DNA of 64,000 bases from Mucilaginibacter straminoryzae (GCF_022953055.1 NZ_JALJEJ010000010.1:88611-152610), one strand, 5' to 3'; numbered from the stretch's first letter, positions 18,217-28,641 are shown. Notes: generated by a model not told the origin, from the sequence alone. A program made the numbers and translations.

Positions 18217-18627
18217 TTACTCGAGGTTGATGTTTAGTAAGTCCCAGCTGGAACGGCTGTCCGCACTGCCGCCGTGATAACGTATCGTTACAGAAAAGTT
18301 AGTTTTCTTTGATTCTCCGTTGCCGATATTTTCGGTATAAGCAGATCTGACCACGAATACCGAATCACCTGTTTTTGCGTAAGAAAAGCCATCGTCGCCA
18401 AAATCTAAATTTTTACTGCGCGAATCTTCTTTTACAAATTCTTTAGCCACTTCGTAGGCATCTTCTTTTTCCGGCATTCTGCTTTCGCCGATATGTTCTG
18501 CCGTATTGCGCGCATATTTAACAACGATAAAAGCAAAAAGGGCAATGGCAAGGATAATTAGCCATACCCCTGTCATCGCCGTTTTTTTATTCTTAGCCTT
18601 ACTCTTCAGGTACCTATTTTTCTCCAT
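18217..18627 (-). CDS. Hypothetical protein with one N-terminal membrane helix
   Basis: 136 residues from the ATG at 18627. A lysine-rich cytoplasmic start (MEKNRYLKSKAKNKK), a membrane helix (GVWLIILAIALFAFIVVKYA) and an extracytoplasmic alpha/beta domain with DAYEVAKEFVKEDSRS and FSVTIRYHGG. The layout is that of small Coa1-like or substrate-binding domains, but I cannot name it. The longer frame from 18669 lacks an ATG. Cotranscribed with the OsmC gene. Confidence 0.65.
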   Translation of the reverse strand: MEKNRYLKSKAKNKKTAMTGVWLIILAIALFAFIVVKYARNTAEHIGESRMPEKEDAYEVAKEFVKEDSRSKNLDFGDDGFSYAKTGDSVFVVRSAYTENIGNGESKKTNFSVTIRYHGGSADSRSSWDLLNINLE

Positions 18628-18679
18628 ATTATAAATAACAGGTAAATATCTGATATGGAAAGCAAACAATCAATAAAGG

Positions 18680-19702
18680 CTAATAAAAATCATAACAATG
18701 CTTACCAGTATTGAACCGCGAATAACCATCAGAACGTAAAGGGGTTTCGTAACTTAAGCTGCCTTCTGTAGTGCCGGATGTATTGGTGTAATTAAGCCTG
18801 CTGGTACTGGCATCATGGCTGATGCCTAAGCGGAATTTTTCGCCAGAATCCTTGTTAACAAAAATGTCGAATATCAGCGATACTACGAATGCGCTTGGCG
18901 TACCACTGCCAGAATTACGATACCAAAGGCCTGCATTAATGCTTTTACGTTTGTACTGAAAGCCAACGTTGATATTTTGTGATTGCGCTTGTTTATACAT
19001 AATCACGGACGGGATGACATATGATTTTTCGGTTTCATCGATATTTTCATCCTTATTCAAATCAAGCATATAGCTGACGTGTGCCGTGGTGCGGATAGGC
19101 AGACGTGCTTTTACACCGGTGAAAGATTCATCGGGGCGGTTTAAGTGCTGCATGGCCCCGCCAACCATAAAGCTGCCTACCACCAGGTTAATGCCTGCAC
19201 CGGCGTCAAAGTAGAAGCGGTTATCAAAGGCAGGCTTCTCGGCACCGCTAACCGAACCATTGATAATGCCAGTTCTCGAGTCAATCTGATCGCTGAAAAC
19301 AAGCTTGCTGAAATCTATCGTTCTGTTAGTGATGCCCGCCTGCAAGCCAAAGGATAGAATGAAATCATCAGACCCGACGCTGTAAGCATAAGTACCGGCG
19401 AGGCTGTTTTTATTCAAGAAGGCCGTTCCTTCGCTGCTTCTGTTAAACATCAACCCGAGGCCACCCCCAAATTGCGGCACATTATAATCGATAGATCCGG
19501 TGAAGTAGGAGAGTGTCCCGCTGCTGATGCCGCTCCATTGGTTACGATAGATCATGTTCATTCGCAGATCACCCGCAAACTGGCCGGTAAGGGCTGGGTT
19601 AAGGTATAGGGGGGAATTAAAGAACTGCGAATACATATGGTCCTGCGCATGTGCGCTGCTAAAACCAAGTATTGTCAGTAGGATTAATAAAAGTTTTTTC
19701 AT
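18680..19702 (-). CDS. PorP/SprF-family type IX secretion outer-membrane protein
   Basis: 340 residues from the ATG at 19702, with signal peptide (MKKLLLILLTILGFSSAHAQ) and the PorP/SprF hallmark right after it (DHMYSQFFNSPLYLNPALTG), then a beta-barrel. SprF/PorP proteins bind cargo with a type B sorting domain at the outer membrane and assist secretion or surface attachment. The gene sits 10 nt behind exactly such a cargo (19713-24425), so the two form a dedicated pair. A GTG three codons upstream is the alternative start. Confidence 0.93.
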   Translation of the reverse strand: MKKLLLILLTILGFSSAHAQDHMYSQFFNSPLYLNPALTGQFAGDLRMNMIYRNQWSGISSGTLSYFTGSIDYNVPQFGGGLGLMFNRSSEGTAFLNKNSLAGTYAYSVGSDDFILSFGLQAGITNRTIDFSKLVFSDQIDSRTGIINGSVSGAEKPAFDNRFYFDAGAGINLVVGSFMVGGAMQHLNRPDESFTGVKARLPIRTTAHVSYMLDLNKDENIDETEKSYVIPSVIMYKQAQSQNINVGFQYKRKSINAGLWYRNSGSGTPSAFVVSLIFDIFVNKDSGEKFRLGISHDASTSRLNYTNTSGTTEGSLSYETPLRSDGYSRFNTGKHCYDFY

Positions 19703-19712
19703 CTTGCTCACG

Positions 19713-22700
19713 TTATCTTAATAAATGTATTACTCCTGTTCTTTTTGGTGCTCCACCGTTGTAAGACATGCCGCGCCACTCGTTACCGTTAATAAAGGTG
19801 GCCGTTGCCTGCCATATGTATACGCCCTGCGGTACCGGCGATCCTTTAAAGGTACCGTCCCAGGCTTCAAGCGGTTCTCCTTTTTCGCTTAGTTTGCTGG
19901 TTTCAAAAATTACCCTGCCATAATTGTCGAATATTTGCAGGTGGTAATCCTTCAACCCGGAACCCTTTATGGTAAATGTTCTTACCGTCGGCGTGAGGCT
20001 GTTAGGCATCATAGCATTCGGCATGAATAATTGGCCGGGTACACCTTTTACCCTAACGTAATGCACTTTGGTGCTATCGCAGAATTGGTTGGTGGTGGTC
20101 AATGTCACCTTGTACAATCCGGTATCGGCATAGGTATGGTCTGGGTTTCTTTCTGATGAAACCGCGCTATGGTCGCCAAAGTCCCAACGCCATGAAATGG
20201 GGTTATTTGTCGTCCGGTCGATAAATGAGAACTTGTAATTAGGTATTTCAATAACCGAATCCGGGCGAACGGTAAAGTCTGTCAAGGAAGAACTATTGAT
20301 AGTAATCAGACCAGGCATCACGAGCTGCGTTGTACAGCCGGTACCGTTAGTAACAGTTAGGGTGACGGTGAAAGGTGAACCCTGAAAAGTGGTATAATGA
20401 TGCACCGGGTTGATCTCACCAGAATGTTCTGATCCATCGCCGAAGTCCCAGTCGAACCGCAAGTCGCTCTGCTGACTAACGCTTTGATCTGTTGTGTTGT
20501 TCGTGAAATGGACGGTTAGCCTTTTGCAGCCGGTAGTTACATCTGCTTTAAAGGCAACGACAGGGGCATAATTCACATGGATGGCGATAGGTGCAGAAGG
20601 TGCATCTGTAACACAACTATTAGCGGCATGCATCACCACATTATAATCGCCGCCTTTAGCAAAGGTGTGGGTTACATCGTCCGTGCTGGTGGTCGTCAAC
20701 GGAGGTGTACCGTCGTTCCATTCGTATCTGAAAAGAGATGCGCCTGTAGTACCGTTGTGGAAAGTAACCGTTAGGGGCGAACAACCGCGGGTTTGTGTGC
20801 CATCTACAGTTAAACGGGTTACAATATTTCCGGGAGCAACCACTAATTGATATTTTAACGTCGATGCAGCGCCACATTGTGTTTGCGCCGTCATATATAC
20901 CTGGTAAGTCCCCGGTGTATTAATGGTAAATGGTTGCGCTTCTTTATCTGTCCTGATTTTTTGCGCAATCACGGTACCGGCTGAGTTTAACAAGTAATAA
21001 GTGTACTGGTCGTTCGTACCCGGAGATATATTTTCTATATTAACCACAAACGGGATACAGCCGGTAGTTTTATCCGGAGCGATACGGGCTACCGGGGTTT
21101 TGGATTGAACCCTGATTGTACCGGTGGTTGTTGCAAAACTACAGCCATTAGTTACGGTTAATTTTACCACATATATAGAATCCTTGCCGTTACTTTGCGC
21201 GCTGAATACCTGAGCTGCAGGATTACGCAAGGTAGAGGTAACGCCATTACCAAAATCCCACATGTAACTGATGCCGTCTCCGTCTGACGAATTATTGCTG
21301 AACTGAACCGTCAACGGGTCGCAGCCAGAGGCCTTATCGACCTTGAAGTCAGCTTTCACAACGGCTATTTCGTTGCGGATAATAACTTCATCATAATTGT
21401 CGCCGCAAGGTGCAATCCCTTTTGAAGACCACCGGAAGGTGTAGATCTGTCCTTCTTTCAGTCCATTAACGTTTGTGTTGAATTTGGTGGCATCGTCGAA
21501 AGTGATGCCTGTTTGCCCGGATTGCAAAGTCCACAAGCCCTGCCCACCCGCGCCTAGGTCATTGCCTTCTAACTGAACATTAGCGGCTCCGCATAGCTTT
21601 TTATCTGCACCGGCATTGGCAACCGGCGTTTTAGGCTGAACGGTGATGGTAACCGTTTCTGTATTACCCGCGCAATCATCAGCGCCACCGTTTGAAGAAA
21701 TAACGTAAGTAACGGTTGCAGGTACGGTGCCATTATTCACCAGCACATCTGCTATAGTACTTGAAGTGGTAGGCGTAGCCGAACTATTAAAGCCCGTTAA
21801 TTGGGTGAAAGTGGATGTTGCTGTCCAGGTGTATTTTGTGTCGGTAACGTTAGAGCTTAAAGCAATATTTGCAGGTTGCCCGCTACAAATCTGTGCCGGG
21901 GCAGTTGCTTTAATTACCGGTTTAGGCACAATGTTCACCGTTAGTGTAAACGGATTTCCATCACACCCATCTGCATGCGGAACAATGGTATACGTGATTG
22001 TTGCCGGGTTAACAGCACTGCTGTTGGCCACGTTAGGTTCTGTAATGTTTCCACTGCCAGAGGTGGCGAAGCCCGATGCGTTGTTAGATCCCGTCGCCGT
22101 CCAGGTAAATGTGCTGTTAGGCACACTCGAGGTAATTTGATAAGCCAATGGGGTACCCGAGCATATCGATTTGGTTGCAGCACTTGTAATATTGTTTACA
22201 GGGCGGATACTAATTTTTATACTCGATGTAATGATGTTGCAGTTGCCTGCTAATTTTGTCGGTACGCTGATTGTTAGCGTAACTGAACCCGCCTGTATTT
22301 CGGCTGCGGTTGGTGTATAAACCGGGTTATAGGCATGGATGTCTGAAAAACCGGCGGCTGTTCCTCCACTCCAGGTAGGCGCGCCGCTGATGTTGGTCAT
22401 GTCAGAGACGGTAGCGTTCAGATTAACAGTATTTCCCGGACAAATCAATACATCAGGCCCTGCATTAACCGTAGGTGCATCCTGGAAGTTAATATTCTGC
22501 GTAGCTACTGACGTGATACCGCAGGCATTCTTCTGTGCAACGGTAATGGTGTACTTACCAAAATCAGGGAATAGGATAGCCGGATACTGGCTGTTGGCAT
22601 TCGTGTTATTGACAAACTGGGCTGCACCTGCTCCAGCCGGTGCAGTAACCGTCCAGGTGTAGGTGTCTGCCTGAACCTGGCTGGTCCCCGAGAAGGTAAC

Positions 22701-24425
22701 CTTGGTTTTAGAGTTAGCCGTATTATCAAAGGTCAGGGTTTGCCCTTTGCCGCAGGAAGCAAAGTCTGGCGAAAGCGCTGCCTTTGGTGCCGCGTTCACA
22801 TATACAATATCGCTGTAGGTTTTTGTGATACAAGTATTGGTAGGCGAAATGATCTGTAATTGAATGGTATAGGCACCCTCTGTAGTAAATTTGAAGACAG
22901 GTGCTTTACTGTTTTTATTAGTGCCATTAACAAAACTAACGCCTGTTGCAGGGGTAACTGTCCAATTGTAAACGTAATTGTTAGTACAGGTGTTATCGAG
23001 AACGGTATTGTCTGTAGCAGCAACCTGGTCTGGTGCGCAAATAGTATTTTTATCTAAGGTGAATTTCACCGTTGGCGGATCCTGCACGCAGATAGTATGA
23101 ACAAAATCCTGCGGGTAGCAACCGCTAGCGCTATTTTGTAATCTTACGGCAACAGTATGGCTGCCATTGGTGGTAAACGTGTAGCTGAATTTATCTGTTA
23201 CTTTCAGATTTGCCGCTTGTTGAACACCATCCACAAACCAGCTGTACAAGACGTTAGGATCTGAACAGTTGGAAGTTTTACTACTTGCAGATTGCCCCGG
23301 AAAAGAAGAGTTGGTGAAAATTGTGGCGGTATTGGTACACGTAGTAGCCGGGCCGGTTATACTGTTGGTCGGTGGTTGAAGAATAGCCTGATAGGTGCCG
23401 ATTTCTGCACTTGACGGGCAGAAGGTATTACTTGCGGTTAGTGTTACTTTGAACGAGTTGGTAACGGTTTGCCCATCCTTTAAACCACAAGAGGAAGAAC
23501 TGTAGGTATGGGTGAATATCCCGTTTTTAGCTTTAATTTCAGCGAAGGTATAAACGTTATTGGTGCCGTCGCCCCATTTAATGGTGTAAAGCGTACCCGG
23601 GAAATTATACTGGATACCTGTAGAAGAAGCAATATCCGTAATACAAGAGGAAACCGCCACGCCATTAACCAGACAGACAGGGCCGTCTGAAATGGTACCG
23701 AATGTGGCCCTTTGTATGTTGTTTAGTAGCAGGTATGCTTTGGTTGCTACGGTACCGGTTGGGCCAACGGCTTTTACGAAAACGGTATAATTAGCCGCAC
23801 GTGCTTTGAAGTTGTAAAAATTAGAGCTAAAGGTGCCGCTGTTTTCGTTTGTTCCGCCAGAAAGATCGTTGAAAAATGTCAGGCTTACCTGCGAAGCATT
23901 GGCAGAAGCGTTGGTAAAAGTATAGTTAATATTATCGTCACTGTTACAGTTGCCATAAACTTCGGGATAGGAAGGGTTGAGCGGGGTAGAGTTTACGCCT
24001 GCTTTAACAGCATCGCCAGAGGTAATATTGAATGTGGCAGAAGCCGCGCTTACAGTAGCGGGTTTAGTACTTTTTACCCGGACAGCGTACGTTCCCGGTG
24101 TGGCATCGGTTGGTATGATACCGTTAATAAAGGTGGCGTAAGAACCGTTGATACCGAAACCATTGTAAGTGCCGATCTTTTTTTCAGCCCCAAAACTCCC
24201 GTTGGCATCTGATAGCCAAAGTTCAAAAACGTTGTCTTTAGGAAAACTGCTGGAGGTATAGTCGAGGTTTAATCTTACGGCTATGGTTGATCCCGCTGTG
24301 TAGGGGCCAAGATCAATGGCCGAGATGCTTACCGTTTGCGCAAAGGAAACCAGCGAAAAAAGCAAGCAAATCGAAAAAGCAAAGAAAAATTTCAGCCCTT
24401 GTGGCCTTTTAATCGTCATCCTCAT
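19713..24425 (-). CDS. Giant secreted PKD-repeat protein with type IX (type B) C-terminal sorting domain
   Basis: 1570 residues. Signal peptide at the N-terminus (cleavage about LVSFA-Q), then many Ig-like/PKD-like modules. Classic PKD units carry WDFG motifs near residues 1040 (YMWDFGNG), 1320 (FDWDFGDGSEHSG) and 1408 (WRWDFGDHS). The last 95 residues (LFMPNAMMPNSLTPT ... HLQIFDNYGRVIF ... WDGTFKGSPVPQGVYIW) form the gliding-motility-associated/CHU_C-type sorting domain. Predicted to be exported by the type IX system with help from the SprF-like protein encoded next to it; likely an adhesin or surface filament. Ser/Thr/Asn-rich throughout. Confidence 0.93.
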   Translation of the reverse strand: MRMTIKRPQGLKFFFAFSICLLFSLVSFAQTVSISAIDLGPYTAGSTIAVRLNLDYTSSSFPKDNVFELWLSDANGSFGAEKKIGTYNGFGINGSYATFINGIIPTDATPGTYAVRVKSTKPATVSAASATFNITSGDAVKAGVNSTPLNPSYPEVYGNCNSDDNINYTFTNASANASQVSLTFFNDLSGGTNENSGTFSSNFYNFKARAANYTVFVKAVGPTGTVATKAYLLLNNIQRATFGTISDGPVCLVNGVAVSSCITDIASSTGIQYNFPGTLYTIKWGDGTNNVYTFAEIKAKNGIFTHTYSSSSCGLKDGQTVTNSFKVTLTASNTFCPSSAEIGTYQAILQPPTNSITGPATTCTNTATIFTNSSFPGQSASSKTSNCSDPNVLYSWFVDGVQQAANLKVTDKFSYTFTTNGSHTVAVRLQNSASGCYPQDFVHTICVQDPPTVKFTLDKNTICAPDQVAATDNTVLDNTCTNNYVYNWTVTPATGVSFVNGTNKNSKAPVFKFTTEGAYTIQLQIISPTNTCITKTYSDIVYVNAAPKAALSPDFASCGKGQTLTFDNTANSKTKVTFSGTSQVQADTYTWTVTAPAGAGAAQFVNNTNANSQYPAILFPDFGKYTITVAQKNACGITSVATQNINFQDAPTVNAGPDVLICPGNTVNLNATVSDMTNISGAPTWSGGTAAGFSDIHAYNPVYTPTAAEIQAGSVTLTISVPTKLAGNCNIITSSIKISIRPVNNITSAATKSICSGTPLAYQITSSVPNSTFTWTATGSNNASGFATSGSGNITEPNVANSSAVNPATITYTIVPHADGCDGNPFTLTVNIVPKPVIKATAPAQICSGQPANIALSSNVTDTKYTWTATSTFTQLTGFNSSATPTTSSTIADVLVNNGTVPATVTYVISSNGGADDCAGNTETVTITVQPKTPVANAGADKKLCGAANVQLEGNDLGAGGQGLWTLQSGQTGITFDDATKFNTNVNGLKEGQIYTFRWSSKGIAPCGDNYDEVIIRNEIAVVKADFKVDKASGCDPLTVQFSNNSSDGDGISYMWDFGNGVTSTLRNPAAQVFSAQSNGKDSIYVVKLTVTNGCSFATTTGTIRVQSKTPVARIAPDKTTGCIPFVVNIENISPGTNDQYTYYLLNSAGTVIAQKIRTDKEAQPFTINTPGTYQVYMTAQTQCGAASTLKYQLVVAPGNIVTRLTVDGTQTRGCSPLTVTFHNGTTGASLFRYEWNDGTPPLTTTSTDDVTHTFAKGGDYNVVMHAANSCVTDAPSAPIAIHVNYAPVVAFKADVTTGCKRLTVHFTNNTTDQSVSQQSDLRFDWDFGDGSEHSGEINPVHHYTTFQGSPFTVTLTVTNGTGCTTQLVMPGLITINSSSLTDFTVRPDSVIEIPNYKFSFIDRTTNNPISWRWDFGDHSAVSSERNPDHTYADTGLYKVTLTTTNQFCDSTKVHYVRVKGVPGQLFMPNAMMPNSLTPTVRTFTIKGSGLKDYHLQIFDNYGRVIFETSKLSEKGEPLEAWDGTFKGSPVPQGVYIWQATATFINGNEWRGMSYNGGAPKRTGVIHLLR

Positions 24426-24605
24426 TTATATCACCCTCTTAAACAAAAGCTGGGGCAATAACAAACCAATAGTCAACAGAATTAGGGCGTTGGATTAGCT
24501 TGTACATTGCCGTAACAGCAATTTATGAGGACGTATACGGGGATGATTTAGAAAAGTTGTCGTTATGTTTAAAAAATTATTTTTAAACGAATAGTTAGAA
24601 AGTTA

Positions 24606-24638
24606 TTACTGGCGATAAATGTTGTTTATCGCCAGTAA
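24606..24638 (-). terminator. Hairpin downstream of the S9 peptidase gene
   Basis: Perfect 14-bp arms (TTACTGGCGATAAA and complement) with a five-base loop, starting 17 nt after the stop at 24655. The T-tract is weak, so it may be a 3'-end stabiliser rather than a full terminator. Confidence 0.55.
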
Positions 24639-24654
24639 ATTTATTTGTGTCAGC

Positions 24655-26706
24655 TTATAAGGTCTCTTTTAGCCAGTTGAAAAATTCTCGTTGCCATACC
24701 AGGGCATTTTGCGGTTTGGTTACCCAATGGTTTTCATCTGGCAGGTAAAGCAGCTTAGATTTAATGCCTTTTAACTGTGCCGCCTGGAAGGCCTCTAAAC
24801 CTTGTTCAATCGCCACACGGTAATCCTTGCCTCCCTGAACAATCATGATTGGCGTATCCCATTTATCAATGTAATTGCTCGGGTTAAATTTATCGTAAGA
24901 ACGTTGGGCTGTTTTGTTGTCCTTATCCCAGTAGTTACCGCCAATGTCTTTATTGGCGAACCATAGTTCTTCGGTAGTTCCGTACCAGCTTTTTAAATCG
25001 AAGAGGCCATCGTGGGCAATAAAGGTTTTGAATCTTTTATTGTGGATGCCCGCTAGCATGTAAACAGAGTAACCACCATAACTTGCACCTACGCAGCCTA
25101 AACGGTTCTTATTCACAAATGGCTCTTTGCTGATGTCGTCGATGGCAGACAGGTAATCTTTCATCGGTTGGCCGCCCCAATCACCGCTGATCGCCCTGTT
25201 CCATTCCACACCATGGCCCGGCATTCCCCGGCGGTTAGGTGCAATTACGATATAGCCTTGTGCAGCAATAAGCTGGAAGTTCCAACGGAAAGAGTAGAAC
25301 TGCGATAAGGCGGATTGCGGGCCACCCTGGCAATAAAGTAAAGTTGGATATTTTTTAGCGGGATCGAAATCCGGCGGGTAAATTACCCAGGCCAGCATAT
25401 CTTTATTATCCGTTGTTTTAATGTGTCGTGCGTCAACGCGGCTCATCGCCAGGCCGTCATAAATATCGTTATTGATACGTGTTACCTGGGTCATTGCGCC
25501 GTTCGCAGTATTTACGGCATAAAGTTCTGCAGCATGGTTCATGTCTGTCCGGTGGACGTAAACGGTATTTCCTTTTTGTGCCGCGATGCTGTTGACGTCC
25601 CACTGCCCGTGCGTGATCTGCCGGATAGCCTGCGGCGAGCCGGGTGCTACCCGTAAACGAAGGTCGATCTGGAACAACTGCTCAGTCCCGTCTTTCACCG
25701 CAACAAAAAAGATGCGGTTGCCGTCTTCACTAAATTTGAACGAACTCACCGTTTCATCCCATTGGGCGGTCACGTTTACTTTGTTGCCGCTCTTCACATC
25801 CATCAGAACGATGTCGTTCTTGTCCGCTTCGTAACCATCCTCTTTCATGCTGAGCCAGGCTAACTTTTCTCCGGTCTTGTTGAAAGCCGGGTTGTTATCA
25901 TAGCCGTTCATTCCATCGGTAAGGTTACGGGTAACGCCGGAAGTCAGATCGTATTGATACAAGTTGGTATTGGTGCTCTGGGCGTAGGCTTTGCCAAACT
26001 TCTTCTTGCAAACGTAAATTACACTTTTCCCATCCGGACTGAAGATCAGGTCTTCGGCACCGCCTGAAGGTTTTTGCGGCGTATCATACGGCTCATTCGC
26101 CATAATATCCTGCTCATTCGTGATCTTACCATTATCATAATCGGCTACAAACACATGCGAAAATTTACCATCTTCCCAGGTATCCCAATGGCGATAATTC
26201 AGATCGGTAAATACGTAGGCGTTAGACTTAGGCAGATCTGGGTAGCGGTCTTTACCCTGAACTTTTACCACCAGTACTTCGCGGGTAAACATAATCTTTT
26301 TCCCATCCGGCGAAAGCTGTACGTTATCGGCATCTGCCAAAGGTTGGGTAGTCAGTTTGGTCACGTGCTCGCCATTCTGATCCATCCGCCAAAGGTGATC
26401 CTCAAAAAAATAAATCACGTTTCCATCAGGTTCAACTTTGATGATCTGCCTGCTGCCGGGTTCTTTAGTAATGGCAACGGCCTGCCCGCCCGCAGCCGGT
26501 ATCCGGTATAACATGTTTTCGCCTTTTGCTTCGGCCATGTTATAATGCGTAACGCTATAAATAAAGCTTTTACCGTCTGCCGTAATATTTTCACTTCCTA
26601 AGCGACCGAGTTTCCATAACAGTTCGGGCGTCATCTGCTGTTTGCTTTGCGCCGAACTTTCACTAACTGCCATACCTAATAATAATGCGTAAAAAAGATT
26701 TTTCAT
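24655..26706 (-). CDS. S9 family (prolyl oligopeptidase-like) serine peptidase
   Basis: 683 residues from the ATG at 26706. Signal peptide (MKNLFYALLLGMAVSESSAQ), a beta-propeller made of WD40-like/TolB-like repeats (for example LSPDGKKIMFTRE, FSPDGKSVIYVCKKK), and a C-terminal alpha/beta hydrolase with nucleophile motif GASYGGY (Ser about 541) and catalytic His in DENHW (about 658). Periplasmic dipeptidyl/acylaminoacyl peptidase. It follows the SpmAB-like gene by 11 nt; a longer start at 26742 would overlap that gene and disrupt the signal peptide. Confidence 0.93.
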   Translation of the reverse strand: MKNLFYALLLGMAVSESSAQSKQQMTPELLWKLGRLGSENITADGKSFIYSVTHYNMAEAKGENMLYRIPAAGGQAVAITKEPGSRQIIKVEPDGNVIYFFEDHLWRMDQNGEHVTKLTTQPLADADNVQLSPDGKKIMFTREVLVVKVQGKDRYPDLPKSNAYVFTDLNYRHWDTWEDGKFSHVFVADYDNGKITNEQDIMANEPYDTPQKPSGGAEDLIFSPDGKSVIYVCKKKFGKAYAQSTNTNLYQYDLTSGVTRNLTDGMNGYDNNPAFNKTGEKLAWLSMKEDGYEADKNDIVLMDVKSGNKVNVTAQWDETVSSFKFSEDGNRIFFVAVKDGTEQLFQIDLRLRVAPGSPQAIRQITHGQWDVNSIAAQKGNTVYVHRTDMNHAAELYAVNTANGAMTQVTRINNDIYDGLAMSRVDARHIKTTDNKDMLAWVIYPPDFDPAKKYPTLLYCQGGPQSALSQFYSFRWNFQLIAAQGYIVIAPNRRGMPGHGVEWNRAISGDWGGQPMKDYLSAIDDISKEPFVNKNRLGCVGASYGGYSVYMLAGIHNKRFKTFIAHDGLFDLKSWYGTTEELWFANKDIGGNYWDKDNKTAQRSYDKFNPSNYIDKWDTPIMIVQGGKDYRVAIEQGLEAFQAAQLKGIKSKLLYLPDENHWVTKPQNALVWQREFFNWLKETL

Positions 26707-26717
26707 TGGATTAAAAA

Positions 26718-27956
26718 CTATCTGCCGAAGAACAGGTAACACACAAAAATACCCACGATAACGCCCACAAGGTCGCCCATCAAACTGATCGGGATCACAT
26801 ACCTTGTTTTCTTGATACCTATCGCGCCAAAATAAAGCGCAACGATGTAGAAGATGGTATCCGAAGAGCCGTACAGCACACTGGCCAGGTGACCGATAAA
26901 ATTATCCGGGTTCGGTTTAATCAGCGAGATCATCATGGCCCTGGCCGCCTGCCCGCTCATAGGGCGTACCAGTACGATTGGAATCACATCAACAAATGAG
27001 GTATCAATATGAAACAGGCCGAAAAAGTAACGGAAACCCGCCGCAATAGCATCCAGCACACCGCAGGTACGCACCAGGCTGATCGCTGCCAGTAAGCCGA
27101 CCAAATAAGGGATAATTCTAACCGAAGTTTCAAAGCCGCCCTTGGCACCTTCTATAAATGCCTCGAAAACATTTACCTTTTTATAAAAACCACCTACAAT
27201 AAAAACCACCGGGATAGTGAGTAGCATTACGTTACTGAACACCTTGGATACCTCGCTGATCTGTTGTTTCGACAGGTATTCTGCGAAGTAAAAAACGATA
27301 CCACCGATAAAAAGCGTCAGACCGCCAAGCCAAGCCAGGATCACTTTATCGAACAGGTTGATCCGTTGTTTGATAGATACCAGTATCAGGCCGGTTAAGG
27401 TAGATACGTAGGTGACGATGATTATAGGAATAAAAATATCACTGGGGTCTTTAGAGCCGAGAATGAAACGTTGCGCAATAACGCCTACAGGTAACAACGT
27501 TAAGCCCGAAGCGTGCAGCACCATAAACATTACCTGCGCGTTCGAAGCCTTTTCTTTATCCGGGTTCAACTGCTGCAGGCTTTCCATGGCTTTTATGCCC
27601 AGGGGGGTAGCGGCACTGTCCAGGCCGAGCAGGTTAGCCGAATAGTTCATCAGCATGGCGCCGTTTGCGGGGTGGTTCTTAGGAACTTCAGGAAACAGAC
27701 GGCTAAAGAACGGGCCAACAATGCGCGAAAGGAAATTGATCGCTCCGGCTTTCTCCCCAATGTTCATAATGCCCAGCCAGAAAGCCATGGTACCCGCAAG
27801 CGGCAGGGCGAAATCCATTACCGAAGCTTTGGTGGTATCAAACAAACCTTCCACCATCTGCTTAAACAACTCTGTATCGCCAAAAAATATCAGTTTAACC
27901 AAACCGACGGCAAAGGCGATCACAAAAAAAGCTATCCAGATATAATTTAAAGCCAT
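26718..27956 (-). CDS. Nucleoside-recognition (Gate) domain membrane protein, SpmA-SpmB fusion type
   Basis: 412 residues from the ATG at 27956, with about ten membrane helices in two halves. Each half has a Gate-domain core: MDFALPLAGTMAFWLGIMNIGEK in the first and GGFETSVRIIPYLVGLLAAIS in the second, with NYSANLLGLDSAATPLG between. In spore formers SpmA and SpmB are separate; here they are one chain, as is common in non-sporulating bacteria, so a sporulation role is not implied. Upstream of and probably cotranscribed with the S9 peptidase. Confidence 0.9.
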   Translation of the reverse strand: MALNYIWIAFFVIAFAVGLVKLIFFGDTELFKQMVEGLFDTTKASVMDFALPLAGTMAFWLGIMNIGEKAGAINFLSRIVGPFFSRLFPEVPKNHPANGAMLMNYSANLLGLDSAATPLGIKAMESLQQLNPDKEKASNAQVMFMVLHASGLTLLPVGVIAQRFILGSKDPSDIFIPIIIVTYVSTLTGLILVSIKQRINLFDKVILAWLGGLTLFIGGIVFYFAEYLSKQQISEVSKVFSNVMLLTIPVVFIVGGFYKKVNVFEAFIEGAKGGFETSVRIIPYLVGLLAAISLVRTCGVLDAIAAGFRYFFGLFHIDTSFVDVIPIVLVRPMSGQAARAMMISLIKPNPDNFIGHLASVLYGSSDTIFYIVALYFGAIGIKKTRYVIPISLMGDLVGVIVGIFVCYLFFGR

Positions 27957-28040
27957 TCGAATTAAAATACAGGCCAACAAGTTAGGGGTTTTAGCTGTAT
28001 TTTTATTGACAGTTGTTAAATTGCTTGATGTAGACTGATT

Positions 28041-28472
28041 ATGGATACTGTTAAATTAAAAACCACAGGTTACTCCGGAACACCTCTCGCAAAAAAATTA
28101 GGGATTAAACCTGGCTTCAGGTTGAAATTGATTAACCCGCCTGAGTATTACATGGATCTTTTTCAGAATGATCTGCCTGCCGACTTGTATTTCGACGGCG
28201 TTTCAGCTCACGATATGGTTCATTTTTTTACTAAGGATAAAAAAGAGCTGTTCGATCTTCTTCCGTTATTAAGAACAGCTATTACGCCGGCCGGCGCTAT
28301 CTGGGTATCATGGCCAAAAAAGGCATCAAAAGTGCCTACTGATATTACAGAAGATTTGATCAGAAATTACGCGATTGAACAGGGCTTGATAGATGTAAAA
28401 GTATGTGCCGTTGACGAAGTATGGTCGGGCTTGAAGCTGGTGATCCCGGTTAAAGACCGAAACAACGGCTAA
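28041..28472 (+). CDS. DUF3052 family protein
   Basis: 143 residues. GYSGTPLAKKLGIKPGFRL at the N-terminus and AIWVSWPKKASKVPTD in the middle are the conserved stretches of DUF3052. Small cytosolic alpha/beta protein of unknown function. Transcribed alone and divergent from the SpmAB-like gene; no clean promoter consensus seen. Confidence 0.85.
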   Translation: MDTVKLKTTGYSGTPLAKKLGIKPGFRLKLINPPEYYMDLFQNDLPADLYFDGVSAHDMVHFFTKDKKELFDLLPLLRTAITPAGAIWVSWPKKASKVPTDITEDLIRNYAIEQGLIDVKVCAVDEVWSGLKLVIPVKDRNNG

Positions 28473-28641
28473 CCGCATTTCACAGGTCACGGTAATCGTT
28501 TATCCGGATAGAAAGAAGGGGCCGAGAAAGTTTATTCACGGCAGTGTTATTTATTGGGCCGAATTGGCCCGATTTACGCTTTTGAAACAAATGAATAGCG
28601 ATAAAATCCTAACTTAGCCTTCAATAATTGTTACTAAAGTT

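Noticed and set aside
21727..22662. Plus-strand ORFs of 100-140 codons opposite the giant PKD protein
   Set aside because: Low-complexity Ser/Thr/Val-rich antisense of the repeat protein; no start context and no family features.
26074..26511. Plus-strand 145-residue ORF opposite the S9 peptidase
   Set aside because: Antisense shadow of the propeller domain; no independent support.
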